Positions 55,836 through 64,000 of a DNA stretch of 64,000 bases are shown here, one piece after another. Source of the stretch: Candidatus Bathycorpusculum sp. (lineage in GTDB: Archaea > Thermoproteota > Bathyarchaeia > Bathyarchaeales > Bathycorpusculaceae). How positions within the stretch are numbered: the stretch's first letter is position 1; each line of letters opens with the position of its first letter. The notes below the pieces were generated by a model. The model ran no database searches and was not told the DNA's origin. It saw nothing but the letters and a program-made list of their open reading frames with translations. Location of the stretch: NCBI GenBank assembly GCA_009778385.1, contig WRJX01000105.1, forward strand, positions 62,001-126,000, written 5' to 3'. Made by a program: the position numbers and the translations under genes.

Positions 55836-56354
55836 TTGGCGCAAAATAACACAACACAACCCGAAGAGAACAAAATAATTCGCGTTCAGATAAAAAAGAA
55901 ACCTGAGCCGTCAGCTGCACTCTACAGTGAAAAAGACGTCCGCGAAATCGTTAACGAATTTATCACCTCATGGATAAGAGGAGATATCATAATCCGTTTC
56001 CCAACCGCTAGCGAACTAGGCAAACAAACCCCCCTAAGCATCGCATTTCCCAAAGACCCATCCGTTAGCGCAGAACTAAAAATCAAAGAACACTACATTG
56101 ACCTGATTCTTGTTTGCGCAGGCGTAAAACCTGCTTCCAGCGAAGAACAACAAAAAGCTATTTCAGAAGTCTTCAAAATGATGCTCATGTTCCGTAGCGC
56201 AAACCGCATCGAAAACAAAAATATTTCAAAAGACACCGAAAAACGCATTGCCGAACTGGAGAAAACACAACAGAACCAAATGAAACTAGTTGAACAAATA
56301 ACAGCATTTCTCTTTAAACCCAAGAAACCCAAACAGCAACAATCTAAGAGCTGA
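55836..56354 (+). CDS. Unknown protein with C-terminal coiled coil
   Basis: The 172-aa protein has a lysine-rich start (IIRVQIKKKPEPSAALYSEKDVREIVNEFITSW), a middle alpha/beta part, and a C-terminal coiled coil with basic tail KPKKPKQQQ. The TTG start has GGAG 6 bases upstream. It precedes tRNA-Glu on the same strand. I do not recognise a family. Confidence 0.7.
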   Translation: MAQNNTTQPEENKIIRVQIKKKPEPSAALYSEKDVREIVNEFITSWIRGDIIIRFPTASELGKQTPLSIAFPKDPSVSAELKIKEHYIDLILVCAGVKPASSEEQQKAISEVFKMMLMFRSANRIENKNISKDTEKRIAELEKTQQNQMKLVEQITAFLFKPKKPKQQQSKS

Positions 56355-56425
56355 AAGCTTGATTTTAGAAGGGTAAAGTTTATTCATATGAAGTTATATT
56401 CTGCTTGATGCTTCATCCTAAAAGC

Positions 56426-56503
56426 GCTCCGGTAGTATAGTCCGGTCAAGTATTCCGGCCTTTCGAGCCGAAGACCCGGGTCCGAATCCCGGCCGGAGCA
56501 CCA
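56426..56503 (+). tRNA. tRNA-Glu (TTC), CCA encoded
   Basis: Acceptor GCTCCGG pairs perfectly with CCGGAGC. The anticodon loop CTTTCGA carries TTC. The T-stem is CCGGG/CCCGG, but the T-loop reads TCCGAAT, with C at position 55 where the near-universal T (pseudouridine) is expected, and C27 faces A43. CCA is encoded at 56501-56503. No intron. Confidence 0.93.
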
Positions 56504-56575
56504 AAAAGCTCTACTCTTTTCATATTTAAAGCTTGATTTGAGCTCAGATTCGCGTTATAGAAAGTTGTAACGGTA

Positions 56576-56734
56576 TTAGTTTTCCGTAACGTTCAGCCCG
56601 ACGCCCTGTAACAACATCGCGTGTTCACGCATCTGCGTGCTTTTAACTTTAATACGATGACGCAACACACGACGATAAATACCATCAAACTTTTCAGGAG
56701 ACTTCAAAAACTCCATTTCCACTTTACTTAACAC
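56576..56734 (-). CDS. 52-aa basic protein, hidden small gene
   Basis: A minus-strand frame of 52 codons starts GTG (56734) and reads MLSKVEMEFLKSPEKFDG, IYRRVLRHRIKVKSTQMRE, then HAMLLQGVGLNVTEN. GGTG lies 7 bases before the GTG. The basic, helical pattern with YRRVLRHRI is protein-like. It lies downstream of tRNA-Glu on the other strand. I believe it is real but do not know its function. Confidence 0.6.
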   Translation of the reverse strand: MLSKVEMEFLKSPEKFDGIYRRVLRHRIKVKSTQMREHAMLLQGVGLNVTEN

Positions 56735-56752
56735 GACATTTCACCAAAAATA

Positions 56753-57094
56753 AGACGTACACACATACTTAGTCTCGCCTACTACTTAACAACGCTACGA
56801 AGGCCTATCAAAAAGCGGGAGATAGAGACAAGAAGTAGCAGTATTAAGCTAAGTTTTTAATTCATCTAAAAATATACACAGAATACTTTTAATCCTCTAT
56901 CGCTATATCATCCGTTTTTATAATAAGCCTTTATTGTTACTAGATGATCAAATCCGTTTTTAATTGTCGCTTGGTTGGCCCGCTTAATTGTCCTGACAAA
57001 TTTTTGGCACCTTAAACAGAATTCAAAAAGTTATTTATGTACAAAAAAAGGGGGTTACTGTTCACACTCGTACACACGATTGCAACATCACAAC
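56753..57094. other. Intergenic region with no supported gene
   Basis: An A/T-rich stretch in front of the 657-aa surface gene's end. The segment ATCCGTTTTTA occurs twice (near 56915 and 56951). AGATGATC (56940-56947) and CCTGAC further on could suggest a C/D box RNA, but no D'/C' pair or closing stem is seen, so I do not call it. Confidence 0.4.
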
Positions 57095-59068
57095 CTAAAC
57101 CTTTGAACCCTTCCACAACAACAGCACAACAACCCCAACAACTACCAATACAACAATCACCAACGCAACCACTAACTGCACCCGAGTAGTAGGCCACGGG
57201 TTAGGATCAGCAATAATTTCGTTTGATGGCTCTGGGCTGCTTGGTGTAGGTTCACTTGGCACAGAAGGGCTTGGAGAAGGCTTAGGTGAAGAATCACCAC
57301 CACCTGAGCCACCATTACCGCCACCATCTGAACCACCCGAATCAACAACACACCAATTAGCCGTCAACTCTATATTACCAGTTGTACCAGCGGGAATACG
57401 ATAAGAACTCTGAGAAGACACCTGCGAACCATTAGCATACAACACATTCCAACCTAAAAACTCATAGCCCGACATAGAAGGATTAGTTATAGTAATTGGT
57501 AAAGTACTTCCAACGTTATATGATGAAGGATTACCAGCCGCATTAGTGCCACTATTCAACACGTAACTAATAGTGTATGAAATAGGTGACCAATTCGCTG
57601 TGAGCACAACATCTCGTGCAGGCATTGTAAAGGTTGCAGTTGCACTATTGGACAATGATATGCCGCCTTCATTAACTGTCCAACCAGAGAAAGTGTAACC
57701 ATCACGAGAGCCAGCGTTTATAGTAACAGATATTCCTGTTGAATAGTTATCTGCTCCTGTGATTGATGCATAACTGTCATGCACTGTTACAGAATACTGT
57801 GTAAGAGATGTTCCATAAACATAGCTAATGTCATAATTATTATAACCTTGAGTGAAAGGAGATGTCCAAGTAACTTTACTACCTATCTGCAGGTTATAAA
57901 TGTCATCAAATACAGGTGCTCTATTATACGCTGCATAGGCTAAGTTATTTTGAAATATAACATCATTAGAGACAAAGAGTCTCTCTAAATATGAACAGTC
58001 ATCGGTAACCCAAACTCCGCCGCCATTACCTGTTGCCTTATTATTGGAAATTATGCCGCCTGATAAGTGGCAAACACTAGAACGTATGACATCGTTGCCT
58101 ATGTATATGCCCCCACCGGAAGGAGCATTGTTTCCAGAGATTGTACCGCCGAACATGTTAAACTCACCCGTACTATACGCGCCGCCACCTCCATTAGTTG
58201 CACGGTTATCAGAAATTTTGCCGTCAAACAGGCTAAAAATGGCGCCGTTATTATATACGCCACCACCTGCCCAAGCAGTGTTATTGGTAATTTCGCCACC
58301 ATTCATACTAGCACTGCCAGGCCAAACGCTGTATATGCCACTACCAAAGTTATTAGTAATCTTGCCTCCATACATACTAACAGAGCCGCCATTAGCCACA
58401 CCACCCGCACGGTCACCAGTGTTATTAGTAATAACCCCACCATACATCTTAAAGGTGCCAGCATTACTCACCCCTCCACCTGAGAGAGCAAAAATGTCAC
58501 AAGTATTATTAGCAATAAGACCAGCATACATCTCAAAAGTACCCTCATTACGCACGCCTGAGCCTAAAAGGCCAGAAATTTCGCCGCTTAACATGACAAG
58601 TGTGCCACCACTAGAAACAAACACACCACAACCAACAGATTTAGCCACATGTGTTACAGTAATGCCGTCAAGTGTCAATGCTCCATTAACAATAATAGTG
58701 TGAGCATTATCAGACATACCAATAAGTCTACAAATATCCCCGTCAACATTTTTTAACGTAATATTTTTATCTGCAGGAATGCCAAGCGACCCCGTAATGG
58801 AAATATTTGCATAAAGAACAATAACAGAAGATACGCCTAACCCCGTAGGAGCACCAATAACAGCGGCCCTAAGCGTATCCTGATCTACAACTGATACATC
58901 AGCACCAGATACAAAAAAAGAAACACCGCTGAACACAGAGGCCAAACAAGAAGAAAGCAAAACAAGTACAAACAACAAAGAAACAACCGAGTAAAACACG
59001 TTTTTACTATGAAGGTTACGTGCACTATTTTTGGCGGTAGCTTTTAGATTTAGTGCAAGATCGTTCAT
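57095..59068 (-). CDS. Adhesin-like beta-helix surface protein with Flg_new-type repeats
   Basis: The 657-aa protein has a signal/anchor helix (about 25-46) and a right-handed beta-helix of repeated rungs such as GGVSNAGTFKMYGGVITNN and GGGVYNNGAIF (about 150-350). It then has a double Listeria-Bacteroides type repeat (GYTFSGWTVNEGG and GYEFLGWNVLYANG, each ending LTANW), a Ser/Pro/Gly linker (580-630) and a C-terminal helix with KGSKV. It is anchored at both ends or at the C-terminus and projects the helix outwards. Similar adhesins occur in gut methanogens. The rungs are tandem at DNA level, a likely site of slippage. Confidence 0.86.
   Translation of the reverse strand: MNDLALNLKATAKNSARNLHSKNVFYSVVSLLFVLVLLSSCLASVFSGVSFFVSGADVSVVDQDTLRAAVIGAPTGLGVSSVIVLYANISITGSLGIPADKNITLKNVDGDICRLIGMSDNAHTIIVNGALTLDGITVTHVAKSVGCGVFVSSGGTLVMLSGEISGLLGSGVRNEGTFEMYAGLIANNTCDIFALSGGGVSNAGTFKMYGGVITNNTGDRAGGVANGGSVSMYGGKITNNFGSGIYSVWPGSASMNGGEITNNTAWAGGGVYNNGAIFSLFDGKISDNRATNGGGGAYSTGEFNMFGGTISGNNAPSGGGIYIGNDVIRSSVCHLSGGIISNNKATGNGGGVWVTDDCSYLERLFVSNDVIFQNNLAYAAYNRAPVFDDIYNLQIGSKVTWTSPFTQGYNNYDISYVYGTSLTQYSVTVHDSYASITGADNYSTGISVTINAGSRDGYTFSGWTVNEGGISLSNSATATFTMPARDVVLTANWSPISYTISYVLNSGTNAAGNPSSYNVGSTLPITITNPSMSGYEFLGWNVLYANGSQVSSQSSYRIPAGTTGNIELTANWCVVDSGGSDGGGNGGSGGGDSSPKPSPSPSVPSEPTPSSPEPSNEIIADPNPWPTTRVQLVVALVIVVLVVVGVVVLLLWKGSKV
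58060..58560. repeat. Tandem beta-helix rung repeats inside the surface gene
   Basis: Within the surface-protein gene the DNA for the beta-helix shows similar units of about 60-80 bp, each encoding a glycine-rich rung with a MYGG or MFGG plus ITNN/ISDN/ISGN motif. The units are diverged, not identical. The array could change length by recombination. Confidence 0.6.
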
Positions 59069-59332
59069 ATTGTCAACTCGTTAACATTTTAGGATAATAT
59101 AAGGGGTAACAGACATATAAATTCTGGCAGATTACACCCTTACATTTAACAGTTGAAAAGGTTAGGCATAAGCGTTTTTGTAAATTAGACGATAAAATGT
59201 GTTACTTTAAGTTACCTTTAGAAGCGGAAAAACTTGACAGCTCTAATAAAAATGCTTATCGTTAACAAACAGACAAAAGGTAGCAAACAAGTATAGTTAA
59301 CTAAAATTTAAACAATCATAAAACAAAGGGTG

Positions 59333-59352
59333 ACTGAGCAAAAAAGCTCAGT
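59333..59352 (-). terminator. Perfect hairpin downstream of glgP
   Basis: ACTGAGC (59333-59339) and GCTCAGT (59346-59352) form a perfect 7-bp stem around six A (six T on the minus strand) directly after the glgP stop codon. It could end the glgP transcript or stabilise its 3' end. Confidence 0.6.
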
Positions 59353-59359
59353 GGCTATT

Positions 59360-61048
59360 TTATAGATATGCCTCTGTCACGTATCTGCGCATCATGCGAT
59401 GGCTGTTAAAGTAGTATGCGATTTTGCTAATTGAGTTTTTCATCATTCTTGTCCATTCATCAAGCCGTTCATAGTACGTAGGAAGAATTACATATTCCAG
59501 TTTATTGTAGATGTCAGCAATTTCTTTTGTGATACAGTCAGGGTTTTCTATGCAGTCATCTGGGTGAGAACCGATACTCCAGCCTGTAATGCATTCGATC
59601 CAGCCTTCAAGCCACCAGCCATCTAGCACGCTAAAGTTCAATACACCGTTGTGGGCTGCTTTCATACCACTGGTTCCTGAAGCTTCAAGAGGCTTAAGAG
59701 GTGTATTAAGCCAAACATCGACACCACCCAACAGTTTTTTAGCCATATCAACATCATAATTAGGCAGGTAAACCATTTTTATGTCAGGTTTTAGCTGGTT
59801 TGCATAGTTAAAAAGTTGCTCAATTAATCGTTTGCCTTGAGTATCTCTTGGATGGGCTTTTCCAGCAAATATGAGTTGAATTTTGTGTTTTTTACCTATG
59901 TTTCTTAGGCGTTCAAGGTCAGAAAACAACAGGTAAGCTCGTTTATATTCCGTCGCTCTGCGGGCAAACCCCATTGTGAAAACATCATAGTCCAAGTTAG
60001 CTTTGGTTAAGCTATTGGCATAATCAATCATGAGTTCCTTTTGTTTCTGGTGTGCACTCCAGATTTCTTGATTAGGTATTCCGTCAACTACACGGGCAAG
60101 CAGCTCAGGCTCATTTGCCCAACCAGGCAAATATTGGTCATATAATTTTTGGAAGCTCTCACCTGTCCAAGTATAGGAATGTACGCCGTTGGTTATGGCG
60201 TGAATTTCATAGCCGATGAACATTCTTTTTGACACCCATTGATGTTGTTTGGCTACACCGTTAACATACTTACTTAGATTCAACGCCAGCAGAGTCATGT
60301 TTAACACGTCGACTCCACCGTAGGTTTTTAGTACATTCATGTCTGTTGTACCATCAAGAACGTCTTTTACTAGGTCATAGCTGAATTTATCGTGTCCTGA
60401 CTCAACAGGTGTGTGAGTGGTAAAAACGCATAAATCACGAACTTTTTCTGGGATCATACCATGTTTTTGTAGTAGTTCAAGCGCCAAAAAACTTGCATGC
60501 CCTTCATTAATGTGGTATTTACGAACATTAAAGCCTAAAGCATCTAACATTCGTACGCCGCCAATGCCGAGCACAATTTCCTGCTTTATCCGATATTTTT
60601 GGTCGCCACCATAAAGGTAAGAGGTAATTTCTCGGTCTTCAGGCGTATTTTCTTCAACGTCAGTGTCAAGGAAGAATACTGGAACAACTCCACCGGTTAA
60701 ACTTTTTACTTGGTAGAGCCATGCTTGAATTTTTACTATTCTATCTTGGATTAAAACAGTCACTTCTTGAGACAACACTTTCATAAAGTTAGATACTACC
60801 CAATCCTGGTTGTACTCAATTTGTTTTCCTTCAGAAGTTAATTCTTGACGAAAAAACCCCTTTTTACAAAGCAGAGTTACTGCGACAACTGGAAGTTTTA
60901 GGTCAGCACTTGAACGCAATGTGTCACCTGCAAGAACCCCGAGACCACCAGAATATGTTGGAATTTCACTTGCTACACCAATTTCCATTGAAAAGTAAGC
61001 AATCTTTTGCCCGTTTAACAATCCATCTAAATCATCCAAAGCTACCAA
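59360..61048 (-). CDS. glgP: Alpha-glucan (glycogen) phosphorylase, short archaeal type
   Basis: The GT35 enzyme releases glucose 1-phosphate from glycogen or maltodextrin. 562 aa, the short type lacking the N-terminal extension. IAYFSMEIGVASEIPTYSGGLGVLAGD is the N-terminal block, HINEGHASFLALE the central block, and SGTSGMKAAHNGVLNFSVLDGWWLEG carries the PLP lysine. It pairs in function with the GH57 and GT4 genes at 37-41 kb, though about 20 kb apart. Palindromic motifs stand before its start. Confidence 0.94.
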   Translation of the reverse strand: MVALDDLDGLLNGQKIAYFSMEIGVASEIPTYSGGLGVLAGDTLRSSADLKLPVVAVTLLCKKGFFRQELTSEGKQIEYNQDWVVSNFMKVLSQEVTVLIQDRIVKIQAWLYQVKSLTGGVVPVFFLDTDVEENTPEDREITSYLYGGDQKYRIKQEIVLGIGGVRMLDALGFNVRKYHINEGHASFLALELLQKHGMIPEKVRDLCVFTTHTPVESGHDKFSYDLVKDVLDGTTDMNVLKTYGGVDVLNMTLLALNLSKYVNGVAKQHQWVSKRMFIGYEIHAITNGVHSYTWTGESFQKLYDQYLPGWANEPELLARVVDGIPNQEIWSAHQKQKELMIDYANSLTKANLDYDVFTMGFARRATEYKRAYLLFSDLERLRNIGKKHKIQLIFAGKAHPRDTQGKRLIEQLFNYANQLKPDIKMVYLPNYDVDMAKKLLGGVDVWLNTPLKPLEASGTSGMKAAHNGVLNFSVLDGWWLEGWIECITGWSIGSHPDDCIENPDCITKEIADIYNKLEYVILPTYYERLDEWTRMMKNSISKIAYYFNSHRMMRRYVTEAYL

Positions 61049-61273
61049 GCCTAGCCCTTATAATTTAGGCATGTTGTTGCGGTAACTTTAATCTGTTACG
61101 GATTAAATCGACATTAAAATCAACCAGTTATAAAGTGCAGTTACCTTTAATCGTACGTAGTTACTTTAATAGTAACCTAAACATTTACAATTCTCTTGCC
61201 CGACTCCAGTGTTATTGGTTATGTTAAACGACGTGTTACCCCTGTATCTTATGGACTAAACGGTAGAAGAGCT
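61049..61273. promoter_or_regulatory. glgP upstream region with repeated palindromic motif
   Basis: Three related sites lie just upstream of the glgP start: GTAAC-N8-GTTAC (61082-61099), GTTACCTTTAAT (61140-61151) and the perfect palindrome GTTACTTTAATAGTAAC (61160-61176). A further tandem pair GTTACTTTAA/GTTACCTTTA is at 59201-59220 downstream of the gene. They look like operators for a regulator of glucan use, perhaps TrmB-like; that is inference. No matching copy was recognised before the GH57 gene. Confidence 0.5.
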
Positions 61274-61480
61274 TTAAATGGGACGTTCTGGTGTTCCATG
61301 CATACTTTCCCGGTGACGCTTAAGCCCACTTGTTGTTTTGAAAGTTTTTCCGCATATGGTACAAACAAGTTTTCCAGGTTCAATTCCGCGTAACGGTTCT
61401 TCAGGCTGCGTTGGAACTTGAGGCAAATTCATGTTTCGGATGTTCACTTGTGTGCCGTATGGTGGTTTATATTCACTCAT
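61274..61480 (-). CDS. Small C2H2 zinc-finger protein
   Basis: The 68-aa protein carries one classical C2H2 finger, CTICGKTFKTTSGLKRHRESMH (C-x2-C-x12-H-x4-H), with a proline-rich N-terminal arm. Single C2H2 fingers of this eukaryote-like type occur in some archaea and their viruses and bind DNA. ATG start, AAGG 8 bases upstream. It lies upstream of glgP on the same strand, so it may regulate it; this is inference. Confidence 0.85.
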   Translation of the reverse strand: MSEYKPPYGTQVNIRNMNLPQVPTQPEEPLRGIEPGKLVCTICGKTFKTTSGLKRHRESMHGTPERPI

Positions 61481-61785
61481 AAAACCAACCTTATGTAAAA
61501 TGCCTCTGATGATTCTTAAATGTATGTTGTTTTAATGTGACAACAAAAACGGCTGTTTTTAAGAAGAAAAATTGAAAACGAAAAACGCTTTACAGACAAA
61601 TTAGCAACCCAAACAATAATCAGGCATGTGATAACTTGAAAAAGTGTCAATAATACATCCCTTAAATTTTTTCATAGAACCACTAATAGCAAACTAATGA
61701 GACCAACATAACTAGTGAACCAGTTAAGAGCGGCAACAAAAACAGTAAATACGTTCGCCTATACAAACCAATAGAGGAAATATCT
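61481..61785. promoter_or_regulatory. Divergent intergenic region
   Basis: An A/T-rich region between the zinc-finger gene and the M32 carboxypeptidase. No coding region seen; it holds the two divergent promoters. Confidence 0.4.
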
Positions 61786-63315
61786 TTGGAAAACAGCACC
61801 AAGTACAGTTACATGGAACTTTTAGAAAAAACCAAAGACAGCATAGTTTTGGGGACAGCTCAAGGGTTAATTCATTGGGATATGGAGACGATGATGCCGC
61901 CAAATGCGGTGGAACAACGAAGTCTGCAACTGGAACTACTTAGTAAAATTGGACATCAAATGAGCACACCCCCAGAAATTGGAAAACTCTTACAACAAAT
62001 CCAAACAAGTCCAGGTTATTCTGAACTGGGGGAAGTTGAAAAACGCAACGTCTACCTAATTAACAAAAGTTACATAGAACAAGTCAGCTTACCAGAGAAA
62101 CTTGTCTCGGAGATGGCTAAACAAGAAACAATTACCGTGAACACTTGGAAAAAGGCTAAAGCAAAAAAAGATTACAACCTTCTTAAACCTGAACTGAAAA
62201 AACTGTTTGATTTAAGTATGCAAGCTGCAGAAATTCTTATGGAGATTAAACAGACAAAGACACCGTATGAAGCGTTAATTGATCAGTTTGAACCCAAAAT
62301 GACCACGCAAAAAATCACTGACACCTTTGACAAACTACAGGCAGGATTACGCCCACTTTTGGACAGAATTCAAGAAGCCAACAAACAGCCAGACACTAAG
62401 GCTCTGCATCAACCAGTGCCAATAGAGATTCAACGGCAGATTTCTCAACTTATAACTCGAACGCTTGGTTATGACACTGCCTCACCCACTGCTAACGGCA
62501 GGATTGATGAAACTGAGCACCCCTTTACATCTGGAAGCTATCAAGACGTACGCATAACAACCCATTACTATGTTAACGATTACACAAACTCAATATTCTC
62601 TGTTCTTCACGAGTCTGGACATGCTCTTTATGAGTTGAATGTGAACCCAAAATGGAGATACCAACCTATCGGCGGCACATGCTCCTATGGCATTCATGAG
62701 TCACAGTCGCGTTTTTACGAAAACATTGTTGGACGCTCCAAAGAATTTTGGATGGGATTTCTGCCTAAACTACAAGAAATCGCACCTGTTATTGCAAAAG
62801 TAAGTTTGGATGAGTTTATTCATGCAGTTAACCGTGTTGAGCGTTCCAAAATTCGTATTGCCTCAGATGAAGTTACTTATAACCTCCACATTATCATCCG
62901 CTATGAATTAGAACGTGACTTATTTGGGGGCAAAATCAATGTCGACGAATTGCCACAGGCGTGGAATGAAAAATACGCCAAATACATGGGTGTAAAAATT
63001 GACAATGACTCTGAAGGTGTAATGCAAGATACTCATTGGTATAGCGGATTATACGGGTACTTCCCCAGTTACGCGTTGGGCAACATTTACAGTGGACAAA
63101 TAAATAACGCCTTAACAGAAGTTTTGCCAAATTGGCGTAACCAACTTACACAAGGCAATTTAAGAGAACTTAATAGTTGGCTAAAAGAAAATATACACCA
63201 TCCAAGTGATCTTTATGACCCAGAAGACTTAATCAAGAAAGCAACAGGCAAAAACTTGGATCCACAGCCATTCGTACAGTATCTACAAAACAAATACAAC
63301 GAACTTGGATTCTAA
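61786..63315 (+). CDS. M32 family carboxypeptidase
   Basis: The 509-aa zinc carboxypeptidase of the Taq/Pfu type has LHESGHALYE with HExxH and IHESQSRFYENIVGRS with the third ligand. N-terminal helices and PTANGRIDETEHPFTSG match M32. It removes C-terminal residues from peptides in the cytoplasm. The TTG start at 61786 follows GAGG by about 8 bases. Its end overlaps a converging membrane gene by four bases. Confidence 0.94.
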   Translation: MENSTKYSYMELLEKTKDSIVLGTAQGLIHWDMETMMPPNAVEQRSLQLELLSKIGHQMSTPPEIGKLLQQIQTSPGYSELGEVEKRNVYLINKSYIEQVSLPEKLVSEMAKQETITVNTWKKAKAKKDYNLLKPELKKLFDLSMQAAEILMEIKQTKTPYEALIDQFEPKMTTQKITDTFDKLQAGLRPLLDRIQEANKQPDTKALHQPVPIEIQRQISQLITRTLGYDTASPTANGRIDETEHPFTSGSYQDVRITTHYYVNDYTNSIFSVLHESGHALYELNVNPKWRYQPIGGTCSYGIHESQSRFYENIVGRSKEFWMGFLPKLQEIAPVIAKVSLDEFIHAVNRVERSKIRIASDEVTYNLHIIIRYELERDLFGGKINVDELPQAWNEKYAKYMGVKIDNDSEGVMQDTHWYSGLYGYFPSYALGNIYSGQINNALTEVLPNWRNQLTQGNLRELNSWLKENIHHPSDLYDPEDLIKKATGKNLDPQPFVQYLQNKYNELGF

Positions 63316-63506
63316 ACCGGAGCCTGCTTAGGCTCTTTTTTTCTTAACTGAGCATACAGATAGGTTACCACATAAAGCAATATACCCGCTATACCAAGAG
63401 AGAACCCTGTCCATCCGACTACTGCATTGTAAACATTTGCACCATACAGAAACAAACCTAAACCCGCAATAACAAGGATAACACTTACCCAGCTTAACCA
63501 CGACAT
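63312..63506 (-). CDS. Small two-helix membrane protein
   Basis: A 64-aa protein with two hydrophobic helices (about 4-22 and 28-49) and a basic C-terminus RKKEPKQAPV. ATG 63506 has GAGGT 7 bases before it; a GTG one codon earlier is possible. It converges with the M32 gene and overlaps it by four bases. Function unknown. Confidence 0.7.
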   Translation of the reverse strand: MSWLSWVSVILVIAGLGLFLYGANVYNAVVGWTGFSLGIAGILLYVVTYLYAQLRKKEPKQAPV

Positions 63507-63714
63507 CACGATAACCTCTTTTGCATGTAACTATCAAGTCAATAGTACATGAGATATAAAGATTTACGGTTAAAGACTTTAACGTCAGCCATAACTCCAA
63601 AACAGTCAACCGACAAAGCTACACATAAAATGAGCACAAATAGATAACAAAGAGCAGGGTAGTCCGACATTCTTAAATATTTGGATAAATACAAGTGTCA
63701 AAGAAGGCAGAATA

Positions 63715-64000
63715 ATGTCGGGAATAGATGTTAAAAAGCCATTGACTAAGGAAGAATTTATTAAAATAATTCTTCAAGCAGCCCAAAGAGAAACAGGAGC
63801 TAAAAATAAACCGACAAAACCGACAATCATTGGAACAGCCAAAGAAATGGACATCCACAGAGATACCCTTTATTCTTGGCTAAAAGAGTTTAATGTCGAT
63901 TTTAAGGAGATTATAAACTGTATGCCGACCCAAAATAATGAAAACGAAAAAATTTCAGGCCCAACCTATTTAATCGGTGAATCACTATTAGGAGAAGGAA
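63715..64000 (+). CDS. Helix-turn-helix protein, cut by window end
   Basis: At least 95 codons are open to the window edge. TPTIIGTAKEMDIHRDTLYSWLKEFNVD-like content (here PTIIGTAKEM, then DIHRDTLYSWLKEF) is a helix-turn-helix resembling Fis- or resolvase-type recognition helices. The later GPTYLIGESLLGEG may begin a second domain. The 5' part is complete from ATG 63715. Confidence 0.6.
   Translation, partial: MSGIDVKKPLTKEEFIKIILQAAQRETGAKNKPTKPTIIGTAKEMDIHRDTLYSWLKEFNVDFKEIINCMPTQNNENEKISGPTYLIGESLLGEG

Noticed and set aside
56915-56996. Possible C/D box RNA or direct repeat region (ATCCGTTTTTA twice)
   Set aside because: GATGA and CTGA are present, but no D'/C' pair and no terminal stem; repeat is short.

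Overview
The window is A+T-rich archaeal DNA. Domain-level markers are a histone-fold protein, ribosomal protein eS17, class I lysyl-tRNA synthetase, CTP-dependent riboflavin kinase, an EndoQ-type PHP nuclease, UPF0147, a PAC2 proteasome-assembly protein, a SAMP-like MoaD/ThiS protein, INO1, an ADP-forming acyl-CoA synthetase subunit, an intron-containing initiator tRNA-Met and a likely C/D box sRNA. The gene mix suggests the Bathyarchaeia side of the TACK archaea. Adhesin-like beta-helix proteins with Listeria-Bacteroides type repeats and a bacterial-type GAPDH would suit a host-gut or bacteria-rich habitat. The lineage and habitat are inference, because no rRNA gene lies in the window.

Layout. 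1-2.8 kb: a structured non-coding region, an asparagine-synthase-like PP-loop enzyme and an HtpX protease carrying an EF-hand loop. 2.9-9.3 kb: a compact minus-strand histidine operon, hisG-D-C-B-H-A-F-I, without hisE or a histidinol-phosphatase gene. 9.3-15 kb: a candidate C/D box sRNA, PAC2, initiator tRNA-Met, a CofE-like ligase, an ADP-forming acyl-CoA synthetase alpha subunit and ribK. 15.5-21.2 kb: INO1, gcvH with a CoA-disulfide-reductase-like flavoprotein, pgk and a bacterial-type gap. 21.6-29 kb: an antiporter-fold protein with an Ig-like ectodomain, tRNA-Arg, two large surface proteins and two decayed IS1-family fragments. 29-36.3 kb: lysK, a beta-helix protein, and a minus-strand group with eS17 (probable CTG start), a MoaD/ThiS protein and a SAM hydrolase.

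36.8-41 kb: the histone, then a GH57 amylase, a small winged-helix protein, a lone GT-B N-domain and a complete GT4 glycogen-synthase-like enzyme. With the glycogen phosphorylase at 59.4-61 kb this makes a storage-glucan set. 41-45.4 kb: the TldD/TldE protease pair and EndoQ. 45.5-50 kb: a tight operon with SPFH (band 7) plus zinc ribbons, a helical partner, a second zinc-ribbon protein, a four-helix membrane protein and an unknown protein, headed by an FAD dehydrogenase. It is the best candidate here for a poorly described system. 50-56.5 kb: UPF0147, an SSSCA1-like zinc ribbon, an ABC-2 exporter, tmk, an HD phosphohydrolase and tRNA-Glu. 57-64 kb: a beta-helix surface protein, glgP, a C2H2 zinc-finger protein, an M32 carboxypeptidase, a small membrane protein and a helix-turn-helix gene cut by the window end.

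Together the genes suggest a fermentative lifestyle: glucan storage and breakdown, lower glycolysis (GAPDH, PGK) and acetate formation by the ADP-forming synthetase, with histidine prototrophy and an elaborate surface. Many starts are TTG or GTG with GGAGG/GGTG-type ribosome binding sites a few bases upstream; I used these to place starts.
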